Shown here: in pieces, positions 48,860 to 60,289 of the stretch
Numbering within the stretch: the first letter of the stretch is position 1
Layout of the letters: the number at the start of each line of letters is the position of its first letter
Origin: Boswellia sacra
Taxonomy: Eukaryota; Streptophyta; Magnoliopsida; Sapindales; Burseraceae
Assembly: GCA_013180625.2 (NCBI GenBank)
Contig: SNVD02010297.1
Span: 62,001 to 126,000 of the forward strand
Length of the DNA stretch: 64,000 nucleotides
Direction: 5' to 3'
The notes under the pieces: generated by a model
Database searches by the model: none
Told to the model about the DNA's origin: nothing
What the model saw: the letters and a program-made list of their open reading frames with translations, nothing else
Made by a program: the position numbers and the translations under genes

Positions 48860-49689
48860 CTGCGAATGAACTAAAAAATGGGGATAAATAAATGGCTTTT
48901 TTTTTTTGGTTAATTAAGATCCTTTGCAAAGTGGTCTTCTTGAGGCTTTGAAACTGAAACATGGACCTTATGGGCAAATGAGACATTTAAGTACGAATTA
49001 GAAATACAAATTGACATATTATGAGGTCCATGAAGATGCTTGAGCATAATCTGCACAGTCATCCATCTTATCTGACATCTTCAACAATTGTGCAACAAGA
49101 TGGTAAAGTCATGCTAAAAGGTTTCAGCTTCCTTTGTGATATTCCTATGTTAAGTAACAAGAGCAAAACAGGATTTCATCTAATATAAATCATATTTTCG
49201 GTCAACGCTAGAGAGGTATAAGTAGAATAATCCCTTACCATTTTAAATGTCAGCTTCACCAGCAGCATTTTCAGATATCTGTTGACAATCAACAGTATTT
49301 TCATCTATCTGAGTGAAGATAAAGAACATTTTCACTGTATTATAGTCAATGTAAATATGCAAGTGAGAGCAGAAACCTCATCCTATCAAAAGCATAAACC
49401 TTTGAGTAAAAATTGCAACGAAGATGAGGCGGCAGCAGCAGCATAATTGATATATACAAAGGACCTAGCTATAATTCTTATTAAGGTATATATATATAGT
49501 CACATAAATGCATGTTAACCGAGTCAATCAAACTATGCATTCAGGTCGATAATCAAATAAAAGAGAAATTTAAGCTGCAAAACAGCAGCACTAGAGTTCC
49601 CTATAGGTCTAAATCTAATAGCATTGACAGATTAATTTCCTTGGAAATGGACTTCTAAAGACAAATCAGAACATAACCATCAAAGGATA

Positions 49690-49790
49690 CCTTTTTAACT
49701 AATTTTAGAGGAACGCAGTCCATTAGAAACCGAATCATCTGGTGATGGAACATCGAATTTAAAAGGGGTTGTATCATCACAAATGTAAAG
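49690..49790 (-). pseudogene. Captured exon, possibly HBS1-like GTPase N-terminus
   Basis: The minus strand reads TPFKFDVPSPDDSVSNGLRSSK, reminiscent of the N-terminal linker of plant HBS1-like ribosome-rescue GTPases. The stretch is short and the identification is from memory only. It lies directly downstream of the S28-like exon on the same strand. Confidence 0.3.
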
Positions 49791-49855
49791 ACAGAAATCA
49801 GAATGTATAAATACTAAAAACTTATACATTATCTTTTGTTGTAATCACACAAACT

Positions 49856-49905
49856 AAACGATGCTCAAGTGAAACCACCGCTGCTCCAAATTTCTTTGCC
49901 AAAAC
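49856..49905 (-). pseudogene. Captured exon of a serine carboxypeptidase S28-like gene
   Basis: After an acceptor (TTGTACAG, ending 49906) the minus strand encodes VLAKKFGAAVVSLEHR, which matches the conserved segment of plant S28 prolyl carboxypeptidases just before the YYGKS active-site region. The match ends abruptly after HR, so the active-site serine is not included. Only 16 residues support this. Confidence 0.55.
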
Positions 49906-49989
49906 CTGTACAAGAATACATTATATGTAATTCTTCTTCAAATTACTGACACTAATCATAAGAACAATTAATTCAATTATAAGTTCATC

Positions 49990-50290
49990 ATATTACCTGA
50001 GCTAGGTGAAGGATTACTGAAATCTTGCTGTTTAATATTTGAGGATGATGACTGAGCTCCAGATGGTGATGCCCTGTCTTGCAAATCAAGGAAAACAGAT
50101 CGCTCCTCTGTCCTTAAATGGCTGGAAACATCTACCTCATCAAATACAAGAGCTTTAGGTTCAAAATATGGAGATTCTAATACAATTTCCGGCTGTTGAC
50201 TGAGAAAGTTGAGACGAGGATCACATTGTCTAAGCTTTTCAAAGTGCTTGCCTAACAAACCTTGTGGGCACATCAGGAGATGCCGCCTAT
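49990..50290 (-). pseudogene. Unidentified captured exon
   Basis: Minus-strand open block of about 100 codons starting after an intron-like AT stretch (RRHLLMCPQGLLGKHFEKLR) and ending near SNPSPSS at a possible GGTAATATG donor. It is acidic and serine-rich toward the C-terminus. Codon use looks like a plant gene. No domain recognised. Confidence 0.4.
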
Positions 50291-50599
50291 AATTGAAAGA
50301 AATGGCTTCATCACTACATGATGATTGGCGAGAACTATATATTACTATGCATCCATATCATAATCCAAATGCAACACACATATATATTACTATGCATGAG
50401 TGCTCAAATATAGATTGCTGGCAAATCTAAATTTAATATGACAAAAAGACAAAGTCACCATTGCATAATATTAACATAGTAACAAATGAAACGCACAGAA
50501 CAAAGTGCAGTAAAAACTTGCAGACAGTATGCTAACCAATAAAAGGCATGGCTGAGTAGCCAGTTTAGAAATACATATTGCAAGGACACTAGTGAACCT

Positions 50600-50905
50600 T
50601 ACCTTGTCAACATAAAAATTCCTATATATTTGCACACCGAAAATAGCATGCACTCGTTATTCCTAAATGAAATAGATGCTTATGAAACACTTGGAGCTTT
50701 TGGTGTTGTCCAACACAGATGGCCTTTCAGACCTAACCATCTCAAAACATTCATTTCTTGGAGGTTTAACAAAGAATGTCCATTTGATAGCTATAATAAA
50801 GGCAGTACCTGATCAAAGTATAAATTTAATACCTTCTTCAACAGTTTTAACTCCAAGGAGGACTTCATCAAGACTCTCCACTTCCAACATCGCTCAAAAT
50901 GAAGC
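50600..50905 (-). pseudogene. Unidentified captured exon-like blocks
   Basis: Two short minus-strand blocks: ATG at about 50892 giving MLEVESLDEVLLGVKTVEE before a GGTATTAAA donor-like site, and a later stretch around 50690-50810 (KWTFFVKPPRNECFEM). Short; gene unknown. Confidence 0.3.
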
Positions 50906-51539
50906 ATAACAGTGAACACATTGTAAATTGATGAAACTAAATTTGAAAGGCCCAACTTTAAAATTCAATGGCAAGAATAAATAAATGAATATTTTATTCA
51001 ATCGATCAATTTCTCACATAAATACCAGCATATTCGAACCAAAGATGAAGCTTATACATTCTAATTTAACAAAATCAGTACACAAATCAATGCACTTAAT
51101 AGCAAAAAAAAATTTTTAGTTTCACATAACAGAAACCAAAATTAATCTCGATCATTTCTCATCAACCAAACATACAAACACACACGTACACAACTGTCAT
51201 ATAATATAGAAGGAAGAAAGAACATAACTTTCATGTATAGAGAGCAGATTAAGAGCTGGAAGTACAGCAGATCGGAAGATTTAGAGTACAACTAGAGCAG
51301 AACAACCCAACAAAATATCCAAAAATGATATCCAAAAATTTCAAAACGGGTTTTGTCTGAACAAAAAATACCAACAAGTGGGTCCAAACACGCCATAATT
51401 GAAGCCATACAACTCTCTAGCAAGTCCCCCAGACCAGGCTTCGCTTGTACAGAAACAGAAGACCCTCTTAGGTCCATGAACAATGCAGAGAAGCTCGTAC
51501 TCATCATATGAAAAAAAGTAGAGAAATTTTCAAGCAATT

Positions 51540-52080
51540 TACCTTAAATTCTAATCCCCCATCATTCTCCATGACCACCAACCTCCACAGCGCCTCCACC
51601 GTTGCTTTCCTTGCTGCCTAATACTCACTACTAAAAACCCCTATGAACAACTTAACAACCCCTTTAGACCCGCTCCGTTGACTATTCTTGAGTCGATCAC
51701 GCTTATGGTGGAGACAAAGTTGAGGATGAACCAAACACGGCTTGCAGTGGTCTAATTGGGAGGTAATAGCATCAGAGTTACAATTGATGACGGAGAAGAC
51801 AATGGCGTGGGGGGAATCGACAAGGTGAGCTCCTATTTTAAGTAGTGGCTAGGCCTCGGTGACGGTGTTGGATGGGCTGATGAGATCAATATCTTTGGTG
51901 ATGGCCGTTAAGTGGCAAAGGACAGTGGGTGAGCGAGAACAGTGAATCGATTTCATATTTGAGGGCAGCAGATGGGAGAAACCAAGAGAAAAGGCGCAAA
52001 GTTGGAGAAATTGATTTTAGGTTTGCTGCATTCGGGTTTAAAGAGAAGATCAATCTTCATTTTTTATGTAACCCTATTTT
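51540..52080 (-). pseudogene. Captured promoter and first-exon-like region
   Basis: GC-richer than the rest of the element. On the minus strand it starts with AAACGATGTCGTTTTGG (a word common in plant promoters) near 52090. An ATG at about 51954 opens MKSIHCSRSPTVLCHL, and a block ending EALWRLVVMENDGGLEFK sits before a GGTAAATTG donor at about 51541. A stop falls within the first block. The gene is not recognised, but the layout resembles the 5' end of a host gene, so it could drive transcription through the other captured exons. Confidence 0.35.
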
Positions 52081-52639
52081 TAGCCAAAACGACATCGTTT
52101 CTCTTTCTTTATTAAAAAAAGGTATCAAAACACGCAGTTTTAGTAATTTTTATATTAGAAATAGCTGTCCCTTTTCTTAATAAAAAAGTTTATGATAAGT
52201 ATGTCATTTTCTTTCTTGTACTAGTTATATTATTTCAAAATAAAATTTAATTTGATATTTTTACTTTCTTAATTTTACAAAAAAAATATGATGTGATTTC
52301 ATTGTAAAATAATTTAATTTATTTCATAAAATTTCGACATTAAAAAATTTATATTTAAAAATCATTATTTTATATAGAAAATAATATTATCTTTTTATTT
52401 AAATATTGTTAAAAATTTTTAAATTTATATTTAAACATACAATTATATTATTTAATTAATATTCTTATATTTTTAATTTTATTTAATTTCAAAATATGAA
52501 ATTACTCAATTAGTGTAATTTTCCATAACATTTAAAATTCAAAGTAATTTTAATTATCTTTTAATAGTTTAAGAAGACTTTTTAAGTTACTAATATAAAA
52601 ATTACATTTTTTTGATTTTAATATTTAATTATTAAAAAT

Positions 52640-52889
52640 TAAATTCATAAGAGTAAAACTTTTCGTAACATGCAGCATATGCATGTTACTAAATTCAACA
52701 CTTTTTGCAACGTGCAGAAAATGCACGTTGCGATATAGTCTTTCAGCAACGTGTGCATATGTTGCATGTTGCTGAAAATCATTTTTTGCAATGTGCATTG
52801 AGCGCACGTTGTCAAAAAAGGGCTTTTGCAACGTGCAACCAATGCACGTTGCGAACGTCATGTTGCTGTATCCCATTTTTCTTGTAGTG
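52640..52889. mobile_element. Second CACTA-type end with hairpin array, inside the Pack-CACTA element
   Basis: Ends CCATTTTTCTTGTAGTG at 52889, a full CACTA terminus different in its inner sequence from that at 53526. Just inside it lie five palindromic units starting at about 52665, 52707, 52746, 52788 and 52828, about 41 bases apart; the best are GCAACGTGCA-5 bases-TGCACGTTGC. No partner left end was found in the window, so this is a nested remnant or an older end of the same element. Confidence 0.65.
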
Positions 52890-53529
52890 ATGACGTGAAG
52901 AAAAAAGAGTAACACTCAATAACCCTAATCAGAATAGGTAATTTACTTGTTCTTTTAGGTTCTAAGAAAAGCAAAATCACATGTCAAGAGGGAAAGCGTG
53001 AGAAATAAAAGAATGAAAATAAACACTGATAAAATAGTATTTATCTTTTATCATGTATGTATATGTGTGTGTGTAAATGAGCAAGTATTCTTTTAAATTG
53101 TACAAAAAAAAATAATGAATAGAGCTAATTTTCATTGTAGTGAAAATGCAAAAGTTAAAGGCAAAAAGAATAAAGAAAAAAAATATTGGGGTTGAAATGG
53201 ATGGTGTGGGGGGAAAGTTTTGTTGGAGGGAAATGAAAAGTAATTCACTCTAGGTTTTTTTAAGGCAATTACTGAGTGTTTTAAATAAAATATTAATTTA
53301 AAATTTGGTCAAACACAGTCAATAAAAAATTTTCTATCATAAAGGTTTTGATAGAGTTAATTTCTATCACTGGTCTATCATCAATTCTTGATAGATAAAA
53401 ATATATCACAAGTACATTATTAATTGTTTGATAAATCATAATTCTATCACGACTCTATCATCTTTTTATGATATAATGATTTTTGTCATAAAGTGTCAGT
53501 CATCTATTCTCATTTTTCTTGTAGTGTAA

Positions 53530-54547
53530 CTCAACAAAGTTCAATTTCCAATCAAAGTAATGTTTGCTTAATTAACCACAGGTGCCGCACATTCGCTTAG
53601 TGGGTGTATCTCTGGTTAGTAGAATTGATCTGGTATGAATTCAATGATTTGACTTGAGAGTTGGTAAAGAGAAGCGTTTCAGAAGATGTATTTATTAAGA
53701 GTAGTTTTAACTTGTGCCTTCATTTCAAATGAATTTGTATAATTTTTAAGTGTTTAATATATATGTATCTTTAAAACACAAGTTAAGACTATTCATTTGT
53801 TAATTTTAATAATTAATAATGCTCTTCAGTGCTTTAGTTAAAATTAATGAAGTTCTTGGATGAGAAGTTAGATGCATGTAATTTTTTCAACAAAAAGTGA
53901 TTTAATATATTTTTTATTAGCCAATTCAAAAACTAATTGGAAATATGTAATATGAATCATAATCTATATTTAAGAACTTCTAATACAAATTAATAAAGAA
54001 GAAGTTGGTATTTTTGTTTTCTAATTTGGTCAAAGTAGGGATTTTGGCGAGTAAAGTTAACAAAAATCTTTATTGCTTTAATGTTGATGTTAATGCAGAG
54101 AAGTGGAAGAAGAGAGAAGAGACAGAGAGAGAGACATGAGGAAGAGGAAGTGTGTCGGCTTGCATATGCATGTGAGGTAGTGATTAACGTGGGGCGAAAA
54201 CACAGGACATAAAGTGGGTCCAACCACACCCCCTTCACGTGCGCCACCGGCCCACGCCATCTCCTGGTGGGCTCACCCTGTCACGCACAATCGCCAACTA
54301 ATGTTATGTGGTCCATGCACACTTTTCTTCTGATTGCGGCAGTGTTTATCCACTATCTCTCCAAAAGCCCACTATCACGCCATTGACAATCCCTCGGTCA
54401 ACCCTCTTTCGAAATCGCGTCAGGATTTGCCGTTGCCTTTGCCTTTGCTCACGGTAACTTCAGCACTTTTTTATCAATTGGGAAATGCAATAGTTTAAAA
54501 TATTAATTGTTGAGGTATTTAGTAGAATAGATAATTTGAGGTTTCAG
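53530..54547. other. Intergenic DNA with a promoter-like GC-richer patch
   Basis: 54180-54460 is markedly richer in G and C, contains a CACGTG G-box (54236-54241) and ends in CTCACGGTAAC, which could be a splice donor of an untranslated first exon on the plus strand. No coding exon follows before the next element, so this may be an orphaned gene 5' end. Confidence 0.3.
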
Positions 54548-55107
54548 ATTAATCAGGGTATGTTTGGCACGCATGATTGGATAGGTAGGACAAGGGAATA
54601 AGACTGCATTAAATTTTTTGCCTATGTTTGGTGCAGTTCAATGATGAGTCAGTCTTTTAAGTAAATGCTGTATAAACGTTCGACAAAAGCTACCAAAATT
54701 ATCTAACGCACATGAACATAGGTTTACGGCGGATAAGTCTGCTTTTAAATACTTATGTAAAGCATCTATAAAATAGTTATATACTAATACATATTGTCTT
54801 AAATAAGATCACACAAAGACTAATTATTTTAATTAATTACTTAAATTATCTAACTAGTTAAATTATTTAAATAAAATGCTTAGAATAATAAATATTTAAC
54901 TAAATGATTTTAGTAACAGGTTTAAATTTTATTTCTAAATATTAAATTTTTTATTTAAAATAATCAATTAGTAAATTATTTTATTTTTTAAAATTATTAT
55001 TACTATCCAATCAAATACAATGCTAAACATAATATAATATTATATTTTTGCCATTCTATTCAATGCTAAGAATTAATACAATTCTACATGATGCACCGAA
55101 CACACTC
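54548..55107. mobile_element. MITE-like element, about 560 bp
   Basis: GGGTATGTTTGGCACGCATGAT on the left and the reverse complement of ATGCACCGAACACACTC on the right form a degenerate inverted repeat of the GTTTGG type common in Harbinger-like MITEs. The interior is AT-rich and non-coding. The duplication may be TTA-like (TCA / TTA) but is not exact. Confidence 0.45.
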
Positions 55108-55499
55108 TTAAAGATAAATTGAATATAAACCTAAATACAAACTATATTAACATTGAAAATCTTAATAACATATTCTATCCTAACCTTCTAATTCTAATAA
55201 AACTCCTGAAAAAGTTATTGTTGTTACCAAAAAATGGCTACAACCAGAATTAGACACGTAAAAAGATTTTGTGGTAAATGACTTAGATAACCTTGGGTGT
55301 TTGATTTGTGTTGATGAAAATGGAAGTATAGGGACTTTCTGCTAGGCACAATTAATCCAATTTTGAAGGCATGGCTTGGAACAAAGTAATGGATGAAAAT
55401 TAATAGCACTTAGGACTTAATAATGACTTGACCAATTACAAAAAACGTGACTGGACAAGTCTTCAAGCTATAACACATATGGGTTCTAAGCAAGCAAAG
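55108..55499. other. Unassigned sequence before the Tat-type LTR
   Basis: No coding signal seen. It may belong to the downstream end of the Tat element, whose outer border I could not fix. Confidence 0.3.
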
Positions 55500-57039
55500 G
55501 CAATGCTAACCAAAGTCCTAAGACTTAACCCGAGATCACAGCAAGGGAGAGACAATCAAAGATTAAAGACTCAGGTATAGCTTCAGACAAACCTCCAAAG
55601 ATCAGGGGACAACCACTGAAAAGACGAAAAGGACGGCTATGAAAGAGGAGGAACAATCTTCTAATGGTTGAAAGTGACAGTGAACCCTTTGTTTCCTTCC
55701 TCTTTTGGCTCCCTGGTTGCTTCAAGTACATTTATGGTGGCGGCTGGTACCTCTGGAGCTGAAAACTTCTCCAACAACTGCAACACAGTAAAATGTTAAG
55801 GGCCGCCAGATTTTTCACCGGTGTAGACCCTTTGACGCTTAAGTTAGTTACAGGCTTTTGCTTATGGTGAAAAATCAAGGAAAATGAGCGTTTTAATGTA
55901 TTTGTGTGACTGGAGACAATAGAACAGTAATGGAGGGAGAATAGAGTGAAGAGAGAAAACTCAGTGGATATACTCCTACATCTTCCTAGGAATTATTTAG
56001 GAGTCGTCCCCCTACCTTGGAGGCATAAATGGGTTTTTATTGGGAAACCTAATTCATAACCTAGATCCTCACCATCTGTTGATTTGAGTTGTCATGATCT
56101 TGAGGGGTCGTATAACCTTTTAGATGATTTATAAAGGGGATCCGCAACCCTTATTTTGAGATATTACATGGTTGCCACGTGGCTTAGCCAATGTGCATCT
56201 TGTTGTAAAGTAGACATTGAAGGTTTGTGGACTTGAAGCTCAAGTTTAAGCGTACTTACATACTTGAGGCTCAAGTTGAGGCAAACTCGAGGACTTGAGG
56301 CTCAAGTTGAAGTAAGAGACATTAAAGGTAAGCTTGTGGACTTGAGACTCAAGTTGAGGCAAACATGATGACTTGAGGCTTTAGTTAAAGTAAGAGACAT
56401 TAAAGGTAAGCTTTTGGACTTGAGGCTCAAGTTGAGGCAAACTCGAGGACTTGAGGCTCAAGTTGAGGTAAAGGACATTAAAGGTATGCTAGTGGACTGG
56501 AGGTTCAGGTTGGGGTAAAATCGAGGACTTGAGGCTCAAGTTGAAGTAACAAACATTAAAAGTAAACTTATGGACTTAAGGCTCAAGCTGGGGTAAACTC
56601 GAGAACTTGAGGCTCAAGCTGAGGTAAACTCAACGACTTGAGGCTCAAGTTGAAAAAAAAAGACATTAAAGGTAAACTCAAGGACTTGAGGCTCAAGCTG
56701 AGGTAAACTCAAGGACTTGAGGCTCAAGCTGAGGTAAACTCAAGGACTTGAGGCTCAAGTTAAAGTAAGAGACATTAAAGATAAGCTTGTGGACTTTGGG
56801 GCTCAAGCTGAGGTAAACTGAAGTACTTGAGGCTCAAGCTGAGGTAAACTCAACGACTTGAGCCTCAAGCCGAGGCTTATAACTTTACTTGTCATGATCA
56901 TCCCCTCCACGCTTCATTATCGTGCTTCTAGCTCATTCAAAGATTTTTTAAAATACTCATAAGCTTGTAAAAATCAATAGGTTGTATTTAGGAGGGTGTT
57001 TTGGATCCATTCATATGGGTCTACAAAATGCCATCTACA
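55500..57039 (-). repeat. Probable LTR of a Tat/Ogre-type gypsy element
   Basis: On the minus strand a purine tract (AAGGGGGCTAG, 57040-57050) is followed by TGTAGATGGCATTTTG starting at 57039, a good 3' LTR start. The sequence then runs toward lower coordinates through the minisatellite at 56222-56880. The far end (placed near 55500) is a guess because no second LTR copy is in the window. Confidence 0.45.
56222..56880. repeat. Minisatellite, unit about 31 bp
   Basis: More than fifteen imperfect copies of GGACTTGAGGCTCAAG followed by (C/T)TGAGGTAAACTCAA. Some are separated by a second block containing AGAGACATTAAAGGTAAGC, so there is a higher-order alternation in the left half and simple repetition in the right half. 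Each unit contains the inverted pair CTTGAG...CTCAAG. Confidence 0.9.
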
Positions 57040-57742
57040 CTAGCCCCCTTAGTCACTAGCTCAAAGTATGAGAGTTTTTGACTATATAGTTTCCTTTGAA
57101 AATCTTCTCGATGATTTCCTGCTTTTCCTTCTTCTCAAACTTGGGCTTAAGAAGCTTCGGTTCGATGTTCATTATTTATGTTTGATCTACTTGCTTACCA
57201 GATAGCCGAGGTAGTTGACTATGTTCCCTTTGGAGGAAGCTTTCATCTATTTTGGTGTTTAAATTGCCTTGGTTGTGCCTATCTTAAAGAGAACATGCCT
57301 TGATTCTCATGTCTCCATTTGCCTATAAATTTGAAATTCAAATTCTTACAACATCAACTATCCTGACAGGAGAAAGATGTTGAGAAAAAACCTCAAAATT
57401 TTAATTGGTTATATAGTACAAAGAGCTGATTTAGTGACTGTCTCATGCAATCTCTCACGTGATTACTCTCCAAAGATAAGCTTTCTTTTCTCTCTTTTTC
57501 TATTTTTTTTATTTATCCACTTTTAACTAGATACACTTAAATTATTAATTTAACTAATTTTTAGTTAGCTTTTATTTACTTTACTTCTTCTTTTTATTAT
57601 TATAATCATTTACCCTAAGAAAAGTTAGGAGGCACGCCGTTTAATAAAAATTTAAAGCAACTCCTGCCTTTCCATTATTGTTATTATTATAATACATATG
57701 CATATAATATTGCCATTATATATATGTATATAATATTGCTAT

Positions 57743-57745
57743 TAC

Positions 57746-57786
<41 letters not shown>

Positions 57787-57814
57787 CGCGCGCGCGCGCA
57801 TATGTATATATATA
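57743..57814. repeat. Alternating (TA)n(TG)n(CG)n tract
   Basis: 72 bases of uninterrupted pyrimidine-purine alternation: TA, then TG repeats, then CGCGCGCGCG, then TA again. Such a tract has strong Z-DNA-forming potential and is mutation-prone. Confidence 0.9.
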
Positions 57815-58315
57815 ATATTTCTTACCTTTCACCATACTCACCGTTTCCTATTGTCTCGGCCTCATCACACAGCTTTCTTTCTTTCTTTCTTTCTTTTTTA
57901 TCTTCCTTCAGCCATCAAACAAAGTTTCTTTCCTTCCCATGTAACTTTATACTTCTTCCCTTTCCTCCTTTGACGGCTTTGTGAGAGTTATTCGTCTTTG
58001 GTGGATTTTTTTATTTATTTTACCCACTTGATTGGGAATTCCTTCTCCGCTTTGCTAGAGCTTCTCATAACATTGTGCATTGTTTTTCCCTTTCTTCTTC
58101 TTTTCCCTTTGCTTTTTCGGGAAGCTTTTGGAGTCAAGGTACTTCCCCTCCTTCATATATTTACATAGATGTTTTATTTTATTCATATTTTTATTATTTT
58201 ATATATATAAGTTTTTTGTTTTTGTTTTTTTAAAATTTTTGTAAAGGTGTTGACTTTAGTCATTTTATATGTATTGGGTGGCTAGATCTGTTTTTTTTTT
58301 TAGGGGTCTAACATA

Positions 58316-58744
58316 ATGGCTCAACATCGCGATATCATCAAGGCTACTTTCCTTGAAAACGAATAACTAAAGATAGAGAATCAAAGGTTGAGGGAAGATG
58401 AGAAAAACTACGATACTTGGGAAGCTTTGATTAAAGAAAAACATAGAAAGGATATGGCAGTCATGGATAAGAAAATCTAGGAGTTGGCTAACAAGGTCTG
58501 AAAGATGGAGGAAATTGTAGTTACCAAGGACAAGAAGCTAGCCAAGGAAAGAGAACTTAACCAGGTTAATGCTGCTTAATATGATAGGATTTTTGAGGAT
58601 GCTGGAACATTGGTGATAGAGCAGTTAACTGTAAAAATGAGGGATAAGTATCCTGAAGTTGATTTTGTTGGCTTGGCAAGTGAGTGGATAGAAGAAATCG
58701 GAGTATTTCCTCAAGATGGTGGACCTTCACCTATTGAAGATTAA
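58316..58744 (+). pseudogene. Antisense ORF in the 3' region of the Tat-type element, broken
   Basis: A 142-codon frame from ATG (MAQHRDIIKATF) to TAA at 58742, on the strand opposite to the integrase of the same element. Four in-frame stops interrupt it (after LENE, KKI, NKV and NAA), but the frame is otherwise kept. It is rich in Lys and Glu with heptad-like spacing, probably a coiled coil, and ends FPQDGGPSPIED. Tat-lineage elements are known to carry extra ORFs, some antisense, between pol and the 3' LTR; position and direction fit. Function unknown. Confidence 0.6.
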
Positions 58745-59807
58745 GATTGTTAAGTGTTCCTTTGCTATCTTAGGCTTCATATGTAAAAGGGGTGTAACTT
58801 CTAAACTTAGGTTCAACCTATTATGATATTTTACCTTTGACTTTGTCGTGGAATCTTATTGCCACAGAATGACTTGTTGAAGCTAATGCTCACTATTGGT
58901 GGTTTCTCCATCTCATTTTGCTTTTTATGCATCCTAGTTATTGGCGTCAAAACTGAATTCCTTTCCTTTTTTCTATTTCTTTTCCTTTTATGGTATCGAT
59001 CTTTGTTTACTCAAAGCAATTGCCTTATGAGAACACAATTATTATATTTTCTTGGAGTATATTGAAAGAAAACTGCAATATCTTGGCAACACTTAGGTTG
59101 CTTGTGTTGTGATGAGCAATCGACATATTAAATGACTAGGAATTAATTTTCCTAGTATGAAAAACATAGTGTAACCCATTAATGGGATTTGTTGACCGAA
59201 GGGCCTCAGTCCATGTACTTAGCTTAGTAATTGTTTGCGAAGTAGATATCAAAATGTAATTTCCATTTTAGAGTTTAACTTGAGCTATTTTTTGTAGTAC
59301 CTTTTGGAATTACTATTATCATTTATAAGTTGTGTTAACTAGTGAATGTACTAGCAACGCCCACTTCTTCAAAGTATGTCATCTTCGGATGAGTCACTTT
59401 AGAATAAAAGGCAGGCTCGGCTATCAGTCAATGTACTTATAGCCTTAGCTTTTTCTAAGAGTTCTATCCTTCAACGAATCACTTTGGAATCAAACTGTTA
59501 AGGTTTTAAATAGCATCGTGTAGGGTTTTTTCCCATTAGTTCCTTAGCTTATTCAATAAAGTGGTATTTTATAACACAATATAAATAATACCTCATTGGG
59601 TTTCACATTTGTTAAGTGAGTCTTAACTCATTTAGTGAAGAAGGACCTTGGTCCTTTACAAAAGAGAGCGCTCAGGCTCTTTGTGAAAATAAGAGAAAAG
59701 AGACACTTAGGCCTTCAAAACATAACTTGTAGCTATTTGCAAGAGATAAGCGTATAAATCATTCTAAACTCGGGACAATTTTTTAAGCTCAAATTTCTCA
59801 TTGATAA

Positions 59808-60289
59808 TATTTCTTCAAGTGTTCAGCATTCCCAGGGTGCCTAACTTTAGTCCTATCCATTCAAAGTATGCGATAAGCCCCTGAGACAAGAACTTGCTCT
59901 ACTCGGTATGGGCCTTCCCAGTTAGGTCCTAAGACTCCAACTCCCGGTTCCTGCATGTTCAACATTACCTTCCTTAGGACCAAGTCTCCAACTTCAAACT
60001 TTCTTGCCTTAATTCTAGAATTGCAGAAGCTAGCCACTCTTTGTTGCTATGCTGCCAATCTAACTTGTGCCATGTCTTGCTCCTGCTCTTCTTCAACCAA
60101 ATCCAAGCACATTCTGAGCTGTTCAGAATTAGCCTCTGGATCGTGAGCAATTCTTCGAAGGTTAGGCATTCCTACTTCAATTGGAACTATAGCTTCCACT
60201 CCGAAGATAAAGAGTAAGGGGTTTCTCCTATTGTGGATCTAGGGGTGGTTCCTTAAGCCCATAAGACATTGTCAAGCTCTTTAGCCCAA
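59808..60289 (-). pseudogene. Tat/Ogre-type gypsy integrase C-terminal part, truncated
   Basis: The minus strand shows HWAKELDNVLWA, then GVEAIVPIEVGMPNLRR, AHDPEANSEQLRMCLDLV, KARKFEVGDLVLRKV and GPNWEGPYRVEQVL: the end of the integrase core and the GPF-type C-terminal domain as found in Tat-lineage gypsy elements. Stops (for example after NVLWA and after LAA) and a frameshift are present. It is cut at 60289 by the LTR of another gypsy element, so the rest of pol should continue beyond the window. Confidence 0.8.

Noticed and set aside
52665..52852. Regularly spaced palindromic repeats that look CRISPR-like
   Set aside because: Units are imperfect, the spacers are short and low in complexity, and the array abuts a CACTA terminus in a plant genome. 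These are transposon subterminal repeats.
52625..52915. 96-codon frame with repeated HVAK/CTLQK-like words
   Set aside because: Produced by the hairpin repeats of the CACTA end.
57724..57984. Frames with runs of Cys-Val and Ser-Phe
   Set aside because: Translation of the (TG)n(CG)n microsatellite and the TTTC repeats after it.
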